64,000 nucleotides of DNA, taken from the NCBI RefSeq assembly GCF_028389875.1, contig NC_084666.1, positions 29,792,308 through 29,856,307 on the forward strand. Direction: 5' to 3'. Positions 1-14,000 of the stretch are shown one piece after another (positions within the stretch are counted from its first letter, which is position 1; the number at the start of each line of letters is the position of its first letter). The stretch comes from Rhea pennata (Eukaryota; Chordata; Aves; Rheiformes; Rheidae). A program made the translations under genes and the position numbers. The notes beneath the pieces were generated by a model. It was not told the DNA's origin and did not search any database. It saw only the letters and a program-made list of their open reading frames with translations.

Positions 1-3000
1 CCAAACAACTATGTTCAATATGCAATCTATCTGGAGCTAATATTGTTCGACTTTTTCTCTTTTATTTGAAAAGAGTGAAGTATAGAGAAAGTAAAGTGGT
101 GCATTCCCAAGATTTGAACAATAACAGAATTCTTAGATTTAGACGTGTTCCTATTTTTCTTTTTAGAAATAGAAATGTAACCTAGAGGAGTATTAATAAA
201 GCATAGTGTCTCCATTTGAGTTACTTTCAGTATTTTTGATGATTCTCATAATTCTTGTCATACAGGTTAAAATGATTTTCTATTTAAGGTGAGGAAAGTT
301 TGCTAAAATTATTTCAGGTATTGTTATAAAGACCACTTATAAAGGCTTTGTGAACTGATAAAATATTGATAGTTTAGGATATGTGGGTTACTGAAATACA
401 TGCTACTCTCTGCTTCAGTGAGGACTTGGGTTCTGAGTTAATAGCTTGAACAACCGACTAAGATATCAATAGCAGGCTTGTGAAGTAGAAGATACAGTTG
501 TTAATATTATGTATTTGTTTTATTGATGCTGAAGTAAGGGTTACAAACTTGACTGTGCAATTTGTAGCTCAAGAACAGAGCGTTCCCTAGTCCTTATCTG
601 CCAAGAAAAACCCCGTAACGCCACATTCTCTAACTGTAAGGCAGCCGCAGCTCAATACCTTTCAGACACAGTAGTGTGAAATAATTTCAGGCTCCAGGTC
701 TAAACATTCATGTCTTGACCTGAAGGAAAGTTGCTGCCTGGCAGTACCGCAGTAAAATCTTGGATGATGCAATGCTGTGGGTTTTTTTAAATCCAACGTT
801 GTAGCCAATAACTGGCCTGTTCTTTCCCACAGCCTAGAAATGCAGTTACTGGAGTTGCCTAAACCCTGACTTGGAGGGGATTTGTAGGAGAGGTAATGTT
901 AAAACAGGGCAGGAACAGAGATCCCAAGGCAGGGGCAGACCTTAACTTCGAAGTGCCCACTGGACAGCTGCTGCATTGTATTAACCAAAAGTGGTGCTGC
1001 TGGGTTACAGTATGTTCAGAAGGATGTGTCCTGGGGAAAGTAACTATGGTGCTGCAGGCTGCTGTTCCTTCCCCAAAAATTCCTTACTCAAAGAAAAGCC
1101 AATCCAGCTGGCCAAATTCCAATGTAGAAATTTGCTAAACTTTATATGCTCTACTCAAAGATGTTTTATGTTGATCATGTTTTACTATAAAAAACTATAT
1201 AATGTATTGTTTGCAGAGGTAAGTGTGAAGCTGCTACTATTGTGAACTTAAAAGTTATGCCAAAAATTATTTTTGAACAATCACAGCAATGTATTTGATT
1301 GATTGTTGTCTAATTTCAATTAGGGAGATAAATAGGAATTTAATTTGAATGGTGGTCTTAAATCAGTGGTTGTGGTTAAAACTTGTTTCCTTGGATGCCT
1401 ATGCATCACTGAAAATGATTTTATTACAAAATTAGCTATCTAAGCCCTGAAATTTTAGCAAAAGTTTTAACGGGCATTTTAGTAGTTGCTACAAATCCCA
1501 GTGGTTTAATTCTGTTGGAATTTTTCAGAATAAAAGGATCTGGTCATGATGTAATTGAAGCCTTTTGATGACCAAGGACTTTACTGATGTATTTTTAGCA
1601 GTGTTGTTTGCTGTCATTTCATGCAGCCTCGAAGCGCTTGTCAGACACCAGCCCTCCCTCTTGGATGCTGGCCGGTTCAGCCGTTAGGGGTTTCAGCAGC
1701 TTTCCTCATTTCCTCCTCCGTGCCGCTACCGCGTTGCCACCAGAGACGCGTGCGGCGCTGGGCTGGCCTGAACGAGCTGTAGACAGATTGCATGAGAAGA
1801 GGTGGCTTAGCCTTCGGGGGAGCTCTGCATCAGAAACTCCTAAATTTTAATAAGGCTTGTTCTTTAATGAAAAGGTAAAGGAAACAGGTCTTACTTGAAG
1901 AGAGATATTACTGGTAACTGGTTTACTGATCGCTGTACTGGTAACTGAAGTAAATCTGCTTGCTGTAGCTGGAACAGTTTGAGGAAATACACAGTGGGTG
2001 AAAGAAGGGAGAGGGGCTGATGCTGCGGAAACTCTCGATGCTTTCTGAATTCAGTCCTGAGCTAATGTTTTGGTGCTTGAGATGCCAAAGTGGTGTTCTT
2101 AAGGAATGTGTGTCTGCTTTGATTTTCCCCCTCCCCCCTCTATTTTGGAAGAAGTTGCCGATAGCTTCGTAGTGTGTCTACCTTCTCTCTCTTAGCTTCT
2201 CCCCAGTCCAAAAGCTGGAGTCAGGAGGAACCATATGGCACGTATAGCTGATTGAACGAGCTGCCCGTCAGGCTCGCTAGTGCACCTTTGCTCATTTCTT
2301 TCCTCCTTCGAGAGCCTCAGTGAGTTATATCTTGACAGAGGAGCCAGGCATGTGACTCTAGATTTTGTCTATTCAACACCTAGCTGGAGCATTGGCTTCC
2401 TATCATCCAAGATTTTGACAGGACAAACTATTTACCACCTGAGAGGAGTGTTAAGCCAGAGTTAAAACAAAAACACGGAACAGGCTGGATGGGGGAGGTC
2501 AAGATTTAATGTTTACAGAGATGCTTGAGCTATGAAATTGTAGCCAAAGCCTTGGTTGTGAGGAGACACTTCTAGAGTAGGGTAAGAGAACTCCTGAGGT
2601 TACTAAAACAACATACAGGTCAGCTTCATGTCAGCTGCACAGATGTGGTCAGTAACTGGTTTTAAAATTGGATTGATTTACTTTCTGATGTGTAAAAACA
2701 AAATACCAGCAGGGAGAAACATGAAGAATATTCAGAAGTGCTAGGTGTAGGTCTGTTTTAGTGGTTTTTACTCATATAGAGAAAATACAACTACAAGTCT
2801 AGATACAGCCAGGGATAGCAGTATTTGATCTGTCCTCACATATGTGGGAGGTACCATTTGCAGGGCTGAAAATTGCAAAAAAGCTGTTAGGTTAAATACA
2901 ACATTGGGTTCAAGGTTGCAGGGCAGGCCTGATGTTGTACTGGTGGGCCAGTGTGGTCTTACAAATGTCCTCAGGCACTAAGTGTAGCCATAGCCTATAT

Positions 3001-4370
3001 GATAGCCCTTTTAGGGGAAGGAGCGGGTGTTTTTATTAGCCAGCTAAGGCCCTACAGCTTTTCAGGGCCAACATATAGGAAAAAAAATGTTCTTTCCCTT
3101 TTAAATGGGTTTTCCCTTGAATATTAGCATATGAAACAAACATTAAGGTAACTGGTTGAAGTTTTAATTATTACTCTTTGCAATTTCTTTTTCATTTATA
3201 GCTACGGAATGTTAAATATAGCAAGTGAATGTTCAAGTGTAGAAGGCAAGGCTTTGTAAATCTCTGCACCTGCAACATGGAAAGTAAGCGTGCCACTGTC
3301 TAGCACAGATTTCCCATCCGTCTTGCAAGTAAGTGTCATTACAAAAGGCATGTTCAGCTCTGTGCATTCCAAAGGAGCTTCTAAGGCAGAAATTTGTATG
3401 TAAAAAAGACTGCATATGCACACAAATGAAGAGGTGACGTGCAGCAGCACGGTCACTGCCATCCAGGCTTGTGAAATGGAAACAAACTTGGCTGTCTGAA
3501 CTTACGATGATGCTTAGTTCTGCTGGGGTGAAAAATGATCGTGTCCGCTAAGATGCTTAAAGGGAGGGCAAGCCTGTGCGTGATGTTGTTTTTAAAGGTG
3601 CATAATTTATTTGCAATTGCTAGGTAAAGCCTGTCTTTGCCACGGAAAGCGTAAAAGTGCACTGGCAGGATACAGATTTATCTTCATCATTGCTTAGTGC
3701 AAAGTTTTCAAAAGAAACTTAGTGAGCCAAAGTACAAGTAGAGTTCATAGTATTGAAGAGCAAGCTTGTTCTTAAAGCAGTATTTGCTCTTTGCGCTATG
3801 ATAGCTGTTAGCTTCCGCTTTGGGAAGCCTGGAGGTTAAGGAGCGACTGTACTTGCTGAGTGAGTTCTGTCAGTGGCGCACTGCTGCTGTACAGGCTTCC
3901 CTCACACCGATCCCAGCACGCTCGGGCAGACTGCAGGGGGCTGCCGGCTGGTGCTTTTCTTCACAGCAGTGGGGTTGCAACAGGCTTCTTGAAAGGACGG
4001 TTTGTTGAATCCAAGGGTTAGTCCTAGAGTTTATTTTAAAAAAAAATCTCAGGCCTGAATGAGATAACCAGTTATCCTTAATTATGCCCATGTCCCTGCA
4101 AAAGCCACTATGTAATTTGCTCTTCCGTAATGACTTGGTATCATTACCTTGTCTTCATTAATTGTGGTAGTAAACTACAATTGGAAGTTAAAACTCTTAG
4201 TACGTTACGGCTGCAGACTTTTGCTAATACAGACACAGGTTAAATTTAACCTGTAACATTTTTGTAATGGTTGCACTTGTCTATATGTAGTATGTACTAT
4301 AGATAGGTCATCCAGATGGTTTAAATCTGCTTTCTAAGGGAAAACATAGGCACTAAACAGGTGTAACAGT
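1..4370. other. Non-coding region left of CLOCK, no gene recognised
   Basis: There is no ORF with recognisable protein similarity and no repeat family I can name. A slightly more GC-rich patch with several CpGs lies near 1620-1830. The stretch could be the 3' UTR or intergenic flank of the gene converging on CLOCK. Confidence 0.4.
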
Positions 4371-4376
4371 AATAAA
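4371..4376 (+). terminator. Plus-strand AATAAA, possible 3' end of a converging gene
   Basis: AATAAAGACTGTGCTACAG lies 50 bp from, and faces, the minus-strand signal at 4427-4422. In mammals TMEM165 lies tail-to-tail with CLOCK. A TMEM165 3' UTR ending here is possible, but no TMEM165 coding exon is visible in the window. Confidence 0.25.
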
Positions 4377-4421
4377 GACTGTGCTACAGAGAATGCTATT
4401 AAGACTGTAAATTCTTTTATC

Positions 4422-4427
4422 TTTATT
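4422..4427 (-). terminator. CLOCK: Candidate distal polyadenylation signal of CLOCK (AATAAA)
   Basis: The minus strand reads AATAAAGATAAAAGAATTTA. It is placed here as the likely distal end because it gives a terminal exon of a length usual for CLOCK and sits opposite a plus-strand signal at 4371. Cleavage would fall at about 4395-4410. Confidence 0.35.
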
Positions 4428-7400
4428 ATACACTACCTTCTAATAGCTGACATCTTCTGGAATTTGTATTCCTATTGTTTAAGACCCAGAAGGCTCAAAC
4501 ACTGAGCTCACCAACCTTTGGCTTTCTAATCTTTCCAAGTACTTCACTGTTGTATTTTCCTGTGAGCATAGTTCTGGTTTCTGAACTTGCACAGCAGCAG
4601 ACTGTCATTGCACAATATTGCTTCCTCTGTGGTAGCAGCTGTAATTACAGTTCTTGTTCAGTTTATGGAAAAATATTTCCGAAGTTCAATTTTAAGAAAA
4701 CTGATAATCTTGCTTCCTACTCTTACCACTGGTGGGTGTGGATAGTTTTTTAACTACAGAACATACATAGCTAATCCTGTTTGGACTGTGGCATAAAGTG
4801 TTTATGGCATCTAAACCCAAGATAGAGCCTGTACAAATATTACTTAATTCCTAAAGGCAGATCATCAGCATCTTCACACTGGCATTGTGTGGTATTACTG
4901 AAAGAAAGGAACTGCAGAGTAAAAACATCTAAACCTGTTTTCTCCAGATGTTCAGCTTTAATTAGAGGATTTTCTTCCCTCCTCTCCTTCCAGACTTTCC
5001 TTAAACATTTATTTCAAGTTATTAAATTCTTATTGACATTCACACTTTGATCAATGCAGAAGGATCAGTAAGAAAGGATTGAGACCCTGACAAGTTATCA
5101 CACAGCTCTCCAAAGCATCACTGCATGCTTAAAATCGGTTTTATTCTCAACTAAGTGACGTTTTTGCTGCCTTCTTCAGTAGCAGAGCCTGCATTTCAGA
5201 TCACCCGTACTTTAAAAAATACTGTTTGTTTGGAAAATTCACCAACAGAGGAGATAATACCTAGGGAGGGGAGTTAAAGGGGTGTTTTGCCTATGGCAGA
5301 AGGTAAGGAAAGGGCCCTTTCCGAAGACTAGAGTCTGCCGTGCTGCTCAATCATTTTGTCAGACTGTAGTCTGTAGGCATGAAGACGCACAAGTAGTCTC
5401 AAGCTGTGCCCCTTCAAACAAGCTGAGCAATTTCAAGACAGTAATGTAACCACACAAATCAACGGTCTCCAGACTTCAGAGTGGGCCATCAATTTATGAA
5501 GAGATACAGAGAGTAGACAAGAAAAATACAGTATGCATTTTTACCAAAGTCTCACAAGTCATTTGTCTGAGTAGGGGAGAGAAGAGAAAATTGACATCAA
5601 GCAACTTTTCACAAGTCATCTGGCTGGAGAGGGAGAGTGCCTCCGCTACACTCGTAGAAAGGCTCTGGAGCTTTCTGATCAATTTGACATCAAGCAACTC
5701 AAAAATTTCTAGAGCCTTATAAGCTACAGAAAGCAAAATTTTAAACGAGTTACATTTATTCAGTTAAGAAATTGACAGGTAGTAATGGTCACATGAACAC
5801 CAGGGAATTGTATCTACATCTCCTGACGTCAATATGAGTGGCACTTCTTTTTTCTTTTAAATGTATACAACTCTAAAGTCATTTAAAAAATACAAAACAA
5901 AACAAACTCAAGACACTGTGAAATCAACACTGCTTAAAAACTCCAAGTTCAATCTGATATATTTTAAAATAAATACTTTTTACCTTTCTTGCTTAAAAAA
6001 AAAAACACTCACCAACTGCTTTCAAAGCAGTAACATCTTTAAGACCATTCCTGAAAGTGTTTAATAAATAATTTTCCATTGATTGTCTATTATTAGTGCA
6101 ACACCTCTCAGTCTTAGCTGGGGTCGCTATATTAGGCCATACAGTATTTTGTTCAGACACAGTGTTTTGTTTTGTGGGTTTTTTTCCCCCCTCCTTTTTA
6201 TTTAGGTACACTTTCTCTGAATATAGCATTTCATGCTGGCAAAAATTCATGCAGATGACATAGCACGAAGCATAGCAGAGCCTAAAATTATTTAAAAAGA
6301 AAAAGAGAGACAGACAGACAGACAAGGAATGTAGTGTTAAAAATCATGGTACGGAAAAAAGCAACTACCCAGTCTCATGGACAACCAGACAATTTCAGAT
6401 AGTCTCTCACAGTTGTCTCATCTACTATGATTTGTTTAAATATGTCTTTTTTTAATCCAAATTCACTTCAAATTCTGTCCAATTTTTTCCACCAGGGATA
6501 TGTAAAAAAATAAAAATTATTAAAACTAATCATCTCTTTTTCCCCTTTTAATCAAAATAACCACTTTTGCAGCCCTCTGACTGTACATCATTTTAATGAT
6601 TTCAAATAGAGACATTTACGAATCTGACATGTTTGACATCTCCTGATGCCACGACATTTAAAACACTCATAACAATACCTGGATTAAATCTTCAAAAAAT
6701 ATAAACAGCTCTTGAATTGACTTCAACATTCAAAAAAAAGGCCACATCTGTAAACCTTCAGTACAGCTTCATGCAAATTACAATCCTAAGGGACATTTAG
6801 GATTACTGAACAGGCAAATGAGCCTCCAGATGAGCCTCTCTCATAGGCAACTGTGCAACTTACTTACTTAAAGAGTTTCCTTCAAAGGAAGCTGCTGCCA
6901 GCAGGCCTTTCCCCTCACCATATTAAAACACAAAGCCAACCAGTTTCAGAAGCCTTTTAATCTTGCACTTTGAGCCTCAAAGGATCACCGTATTAAAGAA
7001 ACATTTTCCAGAAATGTCTCTCTTGATAGTTTTATGCATGTTACACCTTGATGCCCCCTTTTTAACAGTTTCACTGACTACAGAAATAAACTGTTTCCAA
7101 ATAGTCTTTTCAGTAAAGTGCTTGCTATTACTCCAAAAGAGGAAAAGAAAGTGCTATTTGACTCTTTAGAGAATTTCTGTGAAAAATTGCCTGAAAGAGC
7201 TTTATTTTATTTATTTTTACATAAAGCTGAAACAAGACCTATCTGTTGTAAGGATATTGGGTTATAATTTTGGTGTTTGGCAGTAGGCAAGGTGCCCACA
7301 GAAGGTGGTGACACACTGGAACGGTAGTGCAGAAGGTAAACCTTCTGGGTGAAATGGAAGGCATATGGAGAGCTCCTACTAGAATCCTTTCATATTTATA

Positions 7401-8295
7401 TACAAATATAATATATATTAAATATAATATAAAAATAGCTATATTCTTCTTCTCTGAAGTTATCCTAGAAGCTTTTCTTCAAATCCTCACTCATCACAGA
7501 CAAACAATTTCTGTCTTCTAAATGAAACAATTTCTGTCTTCTGAATGCCAGGCAACTACGCTGTTTTTACACTCCATTACGGACCACCAGAGCATTTCTT
7601 CATCAGTACAATCCTCTCCCTGACCAACTCCTTCCCTTCCGTTGCAGTCACTCCGTCGCGTTTGCACTCCGCAACCTGCAGCATCACAGCATTCATGACC
7701 ATGCCCTTTATTAGGATGTTGCAAATGAGTCTACGACTGCAATAGAGTCAGGCAGAAGCAAAAGGCTGATTAAGAAAGAGGAAACAGCCCAGTCGTCCTC
7801 CAACTAAAAATCAAGGGCAGTTTAGCAAATGAGTAGTAGTGGAAGCCACAGACCCTTTAGCTATAAACCTGTTTGCTAGCAGTCAGAAAAGCATTCGCAT
7901 CCTTGCACAGAATCTGGGTCTATGTGCTCACTTTTTTTTTTCTTTTTAATTAAAAGTTTGCCCGATTCATGGCAGGAATGTTTCAAATGCATGCTCTGTT
8001 TTTCCAGTTTCTTTGAATTTCCCCATCTCCTATACTTTCTCTAGTAGCTGGTAGTTTTATAACTGAATGACCTCTCTCTGAGGTTACACAAAGCTTCGTG
8101 ATCAAAGCACACACTTCTATAGTTCTCTCCCAGTAGCTGTGCTATTGGCATCGTCTAATTTCTCTCACCTAGTTTAGCCTTTTTACTGACAGATCTATAG
8201 CAGCACACCAGAGCAGCTGGGGAGGGGAAGGTGGGAAGAGAAGTTTAAATGAAGCTTTAAATAAAAAGCTGCATTATTCAACCATCTGGCTGGTA

Positions 8296-8343
8296 TCTTT
8301 TTCTTTTTCTTTTTTTTTTTTCTTTCTTTCTTTTTTTTTTTTA
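8296..8343. repeat. T-rich polypyrimidine tract in the 3' UTR region
   Basis: TTTTTCTTTTTCTTTTTTTT repeats on the plus strand give A/G-rich sequence in the CLOCK transcript. Confidence 0.8.
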
Positions 8344-10836
8344 TTCTCACTGTAATAGCTTATTTGACCACTATTCAATAGTTCTAACAGCACTGTTAAA
8401 GCTCTCCCAGTTTTCTTTTTTAGTGCTAGATTACCATTCTAACGGGTTAAAAATTTTATCTAACCTCTTTATTAAGCACAAGTACTGATAGCACAGACCT
8501 CTAGTTAACTCAGCTTAATTTAGACAGGTGGAATGGTGTGACAAGCAGAGTAGAGCAAGGCAAGATTTCTTCAGGTAAGACTTTACAGAAATGGGTTTCT
8601 GAGAATTACTCCAGCTCAGAAAATGTCAGAAATCCCTTTAAAGAACTGGGAATTTTCCTTGCTATGTTTGGTATTGGCAACTATTTCTTGCTCCAGGTTC
8701 TCTTTGGTACTGTATTTCTCCCACTCTCCTTCCTTTGTTCACTACTGTGCTTTTTGGTGCCAAACTCTTGCTTCATAGCTGGGGAATAACAAAGATCTAA
8801 TGGAGGGACAAGTGCAGTGGCAAAGGCTGGCCTGAAAAGGTAACCGACCTTACCAAATGCTTGCTAAACTGGTGTTACCGGCCTGTGGGTTTGGTTCATC
8901 CAATAATACAATCAAACTGCTTCATAATATAAAATAGTCTATTACCATTTGATTACATTCATTCAACTTCTCCTCAGTGTTCAAGATTAATCCAGCTTTC
9001 TCTCCCTACTACTAATTTCAACTGTTTTTTGTTGATTTTTTTAAAAAATTATCAGATCTACCTTCATTTATTCATTTTTCCTCTGAAGTTGTCATCTTCA
9101 CAAACTAGTACCATAAAATTCTACTTAACATTTACTTAAAATAGCACATCTTATCTGTTGGATCTTTTTATTATCTTTATAAAGCAAAGTTGCCTTCTGA
9201 AGTCTTAGTTCAGTGATATCTCTTAAATCAATAGCCTAGTAGTGTTAAATGCAATCATGATCTTCCCCCAATACATACTTTAAATGCCAAAAAACTGTTT
9301 TTTGAGGTTTTTTGTTTTTTTTTTTTTTTTTGTAAAATCTAATTATTATTCCTACTCCTGCAAAAGGAGTAATGTCTATTTTAGATCTATTTAAAAAAAA
9401 AAAATTATCCTCAAGGCCCAAGGACCATTCTGTGTCAGATTAGTGTTCGAGGGGGAGGGCCACTCAGAAATGCTCATGATCTCAACTCAGACCGTTACTG
9501 AAATGAACACAATACAGAAGTAGCTATGAAGCAGATACACAAGTTAGTCTGACAATGTACTAAGACTTCAAAATTGAAAATGGTTACAGATTCAACACAT
9601 TGTAATTCAAGATGTTCAACATTATCACCTGAATTAAAATCAAGGCACTATGGGGTTTTTTTTGTTGTTAAAATGACCCTGAATCAGTTCTGACTAAAGA
9701 AAGGTCTAATTTTTGAAGGAGAATAAAAAGATTCCAACATATTTTAACAAGTTACAATTCTCACCACAGAGAAAGTGGTTAAAAAGTGCCCCAAAGGTTA
9801 TTAAATGTAAAGATACTTTTGTGCAAATTACTCCTATAACTGAAACATTCTTGAAAATTACTGTCATTTTTTTAAACCTTTTACATAAATATTTCCAACT
9901 ATGAACTATATCAAAAGATAGCTCTGGGGAATAAAATTCCAAACCATCTGCAGGAAAGCAGTGCAAATTCCTATTTTCCAAATAAAACGATGAATCAATT
10001 AAGAAATGATTGATGATATTCATGAGTCTGAATGTCCTGAACCCTGATGCGTGATCACCAGTTCAAACAGCTTCATCAATAATTTAACCTCGAGAAGTCA
10101 ACTAACCGACACACTGTACCTCACCGAACAGACCGCCACATCACAGACAAAGCACAAACAAGAGACTTGTGCCCACATTAAAGGTGAAAATAATGATGCA
10201 TCATGTTGTAAACAAAAGGCTAGAACAGAGGAAAACATTAGTCTCAGTATGGCGTGAGAATTTAGGGAAACATATTCAAACCTACAAATAACAGATTACG
10301 TTTTCATGCATCATATAAAATATTTTGCTCTTTCTCCTTTTATGCAGACATATACACAATATTTTACAGCATCTGTACAACAGAGAACTGGATTTCACAC
10401 ATTTTGAAAAAATTTACTGTCCCATAGTTATTTGAAAAAAATTAAATTTTTTTTGGACTATATTCCTGGCATTATTGTCAGCTAATTCAAACAATTGCTC
10501 CATGTCCATTTTAACACTTTAAAAATTTACAGGACTGATAAAAAATACCGATATTTTCAGCATCCCTCTCACTTCAGTCACATCTTGAGATTTCACCTGG
10601 ACAAATTAACACATGGCAGCAAATCCTTTCGAACACAGAAACTGGGGCAACTATCGAAGCTGGCCGCGTCCCCATCTTCACCTTGTGGCTTTTCTTTAAC
10701 AGCTTCCAGAAGCTAGAAGATCTCAATACTGTGGGGCGTTAGAAAGCCTTCGTGCTCCGAGCTTCGTAGCCTCAGCGCAACCGTTTATGGAACGGCCCCT
10801 CCTGGCAGTCTGCTCCAGGAAGCAGCAGAGCCCCCG

Positions 10837-11016
10837 CTATTGCTGCTGAACTTTGGAAGGGTCACTCATCTTGTCAGTCCTGTGCCGGGAGAGCTGCTGT
10901 TGCTGCTGAGATTGATGCTGCTGGTGTTGGGACTGAGTAAAAGTGCTTTGTTGTAGTGGGAAAGCAGCAGAGAGGATAAGCTGAGCTGACTGATTTCCAT
11001 GAAGTAACCTGGACGT
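10837..11016 (-). CDS. CLOCK: CLOCK last coding exon (residues 783-841 and stop)
   Basis: The acceptor tttgcatgcttcag ends at 11017. The exon reads [20 protein letters not shown], then [20 protein letters not shown] and [19 protein letters not shown], ending with TAG at 10839-10837. The C-terminus LSRHRTD...SDPSKVQ is typical of vertebrate CLOCK. A second Gln run (QQQQQ) lies near the end. The exon continues as a long 3' UTR. Confidence 0.96.
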   Translation of the reverse strand, partial: TSRLLHGNQSAQLILSAAFPLQQSTFTQSQHQQHQSQQQQQLSRHRTDKMSDPSKVQQQ

Positions 11017-14000
11017 CTGAAGCATGCAAACGGAAAAGGATTATTTTTCCTGCGGCACTACGAAACACAGGCCTGGCTGCCTTTTAACTTTTCACATGGG
11101 TTTAGTTCAACTAATATAAACTCCTGCTTTGGTCGCTTAAACTGAACAAACAATGCAAAGATTAATTCACACCCATACAGCAAATTAGAGAAAACTGCAT
11201 TTTGAGCATCTAACCAGTGGATAAAGCAACTGTGACTGATTTTTGTAACTTCCAGCGACAATGGGTAGCAACGCACAGCAATTTTATCTCCATTTAAAAT
11301 CATAAGAGCCTAAGAGGGCTCAGGGAATCAGTTTTAACATGTCACCGCAGTCAAGTGAAAAATAGTGCATGACTTTATCTGCCAAAGCCAGAGTTAAAAA
11401 TTAAAGGAACTCTGCCACAATTTGCAGACCCAAACATCCATTCTGAAGGAGATTAAATACTGTTTCCAGTAGTACTTATTCTTAGTTTTAATCTTCTTAG
11501 ATGATGGCATTTAAGGGAAGCAAATAAGAATGGGTATAATGCACTTGAATGTCCCAATCCAGAAGAAACAATTGTGCAGCAGGAGGTAAACTGAACCACC
11601 AAATTACACTGCAAGAAACCCCAGTGAGCAGAGGCAGAAAAAGTACCAGCCTTTTAGGGCTTTAAAGAAGGGGGAGGGGGAAGAAAAGAAAAAAAAGGTT
11701 TTATATTATTCCAAGCTCTAGCACTTAGATAGTTTTAATTAGAAACCTAAACTTTTGCCTAGAAAGAAATTCTAGGACAAGAACAGACTTTTGGAGATCT
11801 TCACATTTCACAGAACTGTCTTTTCATCAGAATGAAGTCAAAACTCTGCAAGTTTTTTTAAATTAAAAAACAGGCATATAGACATCACCTACCTGCTAAG
11901 TACCTTGCTTGTTACAATATTTATCTGTGATGTGAGAGATTGTGTTCAAACCTGTGCTCTGGTTCAATTCAGCTCAAGAACCTCAGTCTCCTACGACCTA
12001 AATGAGAGCTCAAATGCAAATCACTGGCTATTCTTCAGTTTGCTCTTTGATCAGAAATTTCAATTTGCAGATGAACAGCCATTGCCTGATGCATGACTGA
12101 AATAGGTACTGTCCTACAAAACTCTTTTTTCAACATAGCAGTATTTTCTGCCAATGACCTAGTTAAGGAAATTTTGACTCAGCCCTAAACAGAACTTTTC
12201 CTTCTGCATAAGGGTAAGTTCAGCCTCCAGTTACTTCCTGCACTGTATACATTCCCCCTAAACACAGGATCCCTCACCTACAGAGCAAAGAGGAGACTGC
12301 ACATTATAAGAAAGAAGAAATACTGAATGCAAAAGAAGAATTTTAAATGATATGTATCAGAGCAAAAAAAAAAAAAAAATTGACATACCCAGAGTACTTT
12401 AAGAATGTATACAAACTACATCACAATAGCTGCATAGATTTTATCTTTCTTTTTGGATACAGAAAGTTAAAAGCCAAACTAAGATGTATAACCCACTCCT
12501 TTTCAGAGGCAATTCCTCTCTTAGCATTCTAAGCTACCAGCATATCTCCCGCACCAGCATTACCTCCTGTGAGAGCTATGTCCCAGTTATTAGTTAGAAC
12601 CATCAAATAGCAATAGATTTGCTTATCAATTCTTACTACTTTCTGGTTATTCTCCTCCTCCATCTTTTTTTTGGTTTTTTTGTTGGTATTTCCCATTTCA
12701 CTAAACTCCTTGGCTTTTGCCATCCTTCTCCTAAGACTCGCAAGGTTACAGGTGTACAGCCACCCCTGCATAACCTCCAGGTGTTATGTCCCACGCAGTT
12801 ATGCGGACGTGCCTTGCTTTGGGCTGCATGCTGCTTCTAGAGCAAGCAGTTCTGTGCAAAACCCGCTCTCACACTTTCTTGCATTAATATATGAATAGAA
12901 AGAAAATGCAGGGAATTTTAAAAGGAAACATTTGTCCCCTTGTCCAGCATCCAAAGAAAAACAACAATTGAAGTAGAGATGGGGAAGAAGATATAAAAGA
13001 GGACCTAGCATGGAGTGAAACTATGGAAAACGCTACCTCACTTTAAAGGTAGTAGGATTTTCCAGAACGTATAAAAAATAAACTCATCTCACGCATCAGA
13101 CATTACTGTTTTAAGCACTATGTTTTCATATAAAGCTCCTCTAGGACAAGGTAACAATGCTGAAAGTCTCAATACTTTGGCAAGTTTCTAGAGAACACTG
13201 CATTACCTGTAGGAACTGCTGGGGGTGCTGGGTCAGCTGCGGCTGAGCTGGTTGTTGGACTGTGGTGAGCTGCTGCTGATGTTCTTGCTGACTTTGCTGC
13301 TGCTGCTGTTGTTGGGCAGCAAAAGTGGGATAAGCTGTCACCACCTGTCCCATAAACATAGTACTTGGTACCATTACTGCTCCACATGCTACTGGGGCCG
13401 TGACAAGTTTTGTTACAAGTTGCTGACCTTGAGAAAATCTGATAAAGGAAAAAGAATTGGGAATGTCTTTAGGAAAAAAAAAATTAAATCAAGCATCAGG
13501 TGCAGTTGAAAAAAAATTTAGTTTAACAGCTATGTATATACACTGTACATATAGTTAAAAGAAAATGTGATTTTTTCAGTGTCACTTCTGTCATTTTTGA
13601 ATATGATAATAGTTACTTAAGCATATCATTACAGTAAGTCATTTGAATATCAGTCTTTAAGATTTACCTGATCTGTCTATCTTGTGTAAAAGTGGTTACT
13701 GCAGCAGCATTCTGGTTATTGTTCTGTGGTAAGCTTGAAGGAATCTGGACCACATTTCCTGTTGTTGGCTGAGAAATCACCATAGTGTTATACAAAGGGG
13801 CTGAGAGTGCATTCTGTGACTGACTGGCATGAGAAGACTGTTGATTGTGTCCACCAACTATATTTTGCTGATTATGCTGAAAAAAACCCCCACATTTCAT
13901 AAATTAGTCATTTGAAAATAGCTATAAACACATAAAAAGAAATATCATGGAGATGATAAAATTTTATTTGGAAGTGCAACCATAGCATGATTTTATTCAC

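Larger units (their letters stand above)
4405..10836 (-). other. CLOCK: Probable long CLOCK 3' UTR
   Basis: About 6.4 kb of A/T-rich sequence follows the stop codon with no long ORF, no CR1 copy and no tRNA-like element. Several minus-strand AATAAA signals occur, for example near 7201-7206, 6197-6202 and 4422-4427, so shorter polyadenylation isoforms are possible. The most distal likely signal is at 4427-4422. Human CLOCK also has a very long 3' UTR of several kb, which supports one continuous terminal exon. The exact end is inferred. Short ORFs here are chance. Confidence 0.5.

Noticed and set aside
3202..3462. 86-codon minus-strand ORF with a hydrophobic start
   Set aside because: No recognisable domain and no flanking splice logic on that strand. 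Its length is within chance in this region.
1..4370. TMEM165 coding exons expected beside CLOCK from mammalian synteny
   Set aside because: None of the conserved TMEM165 motifs could be found in any frame. Only a possible 3' UTR remains.
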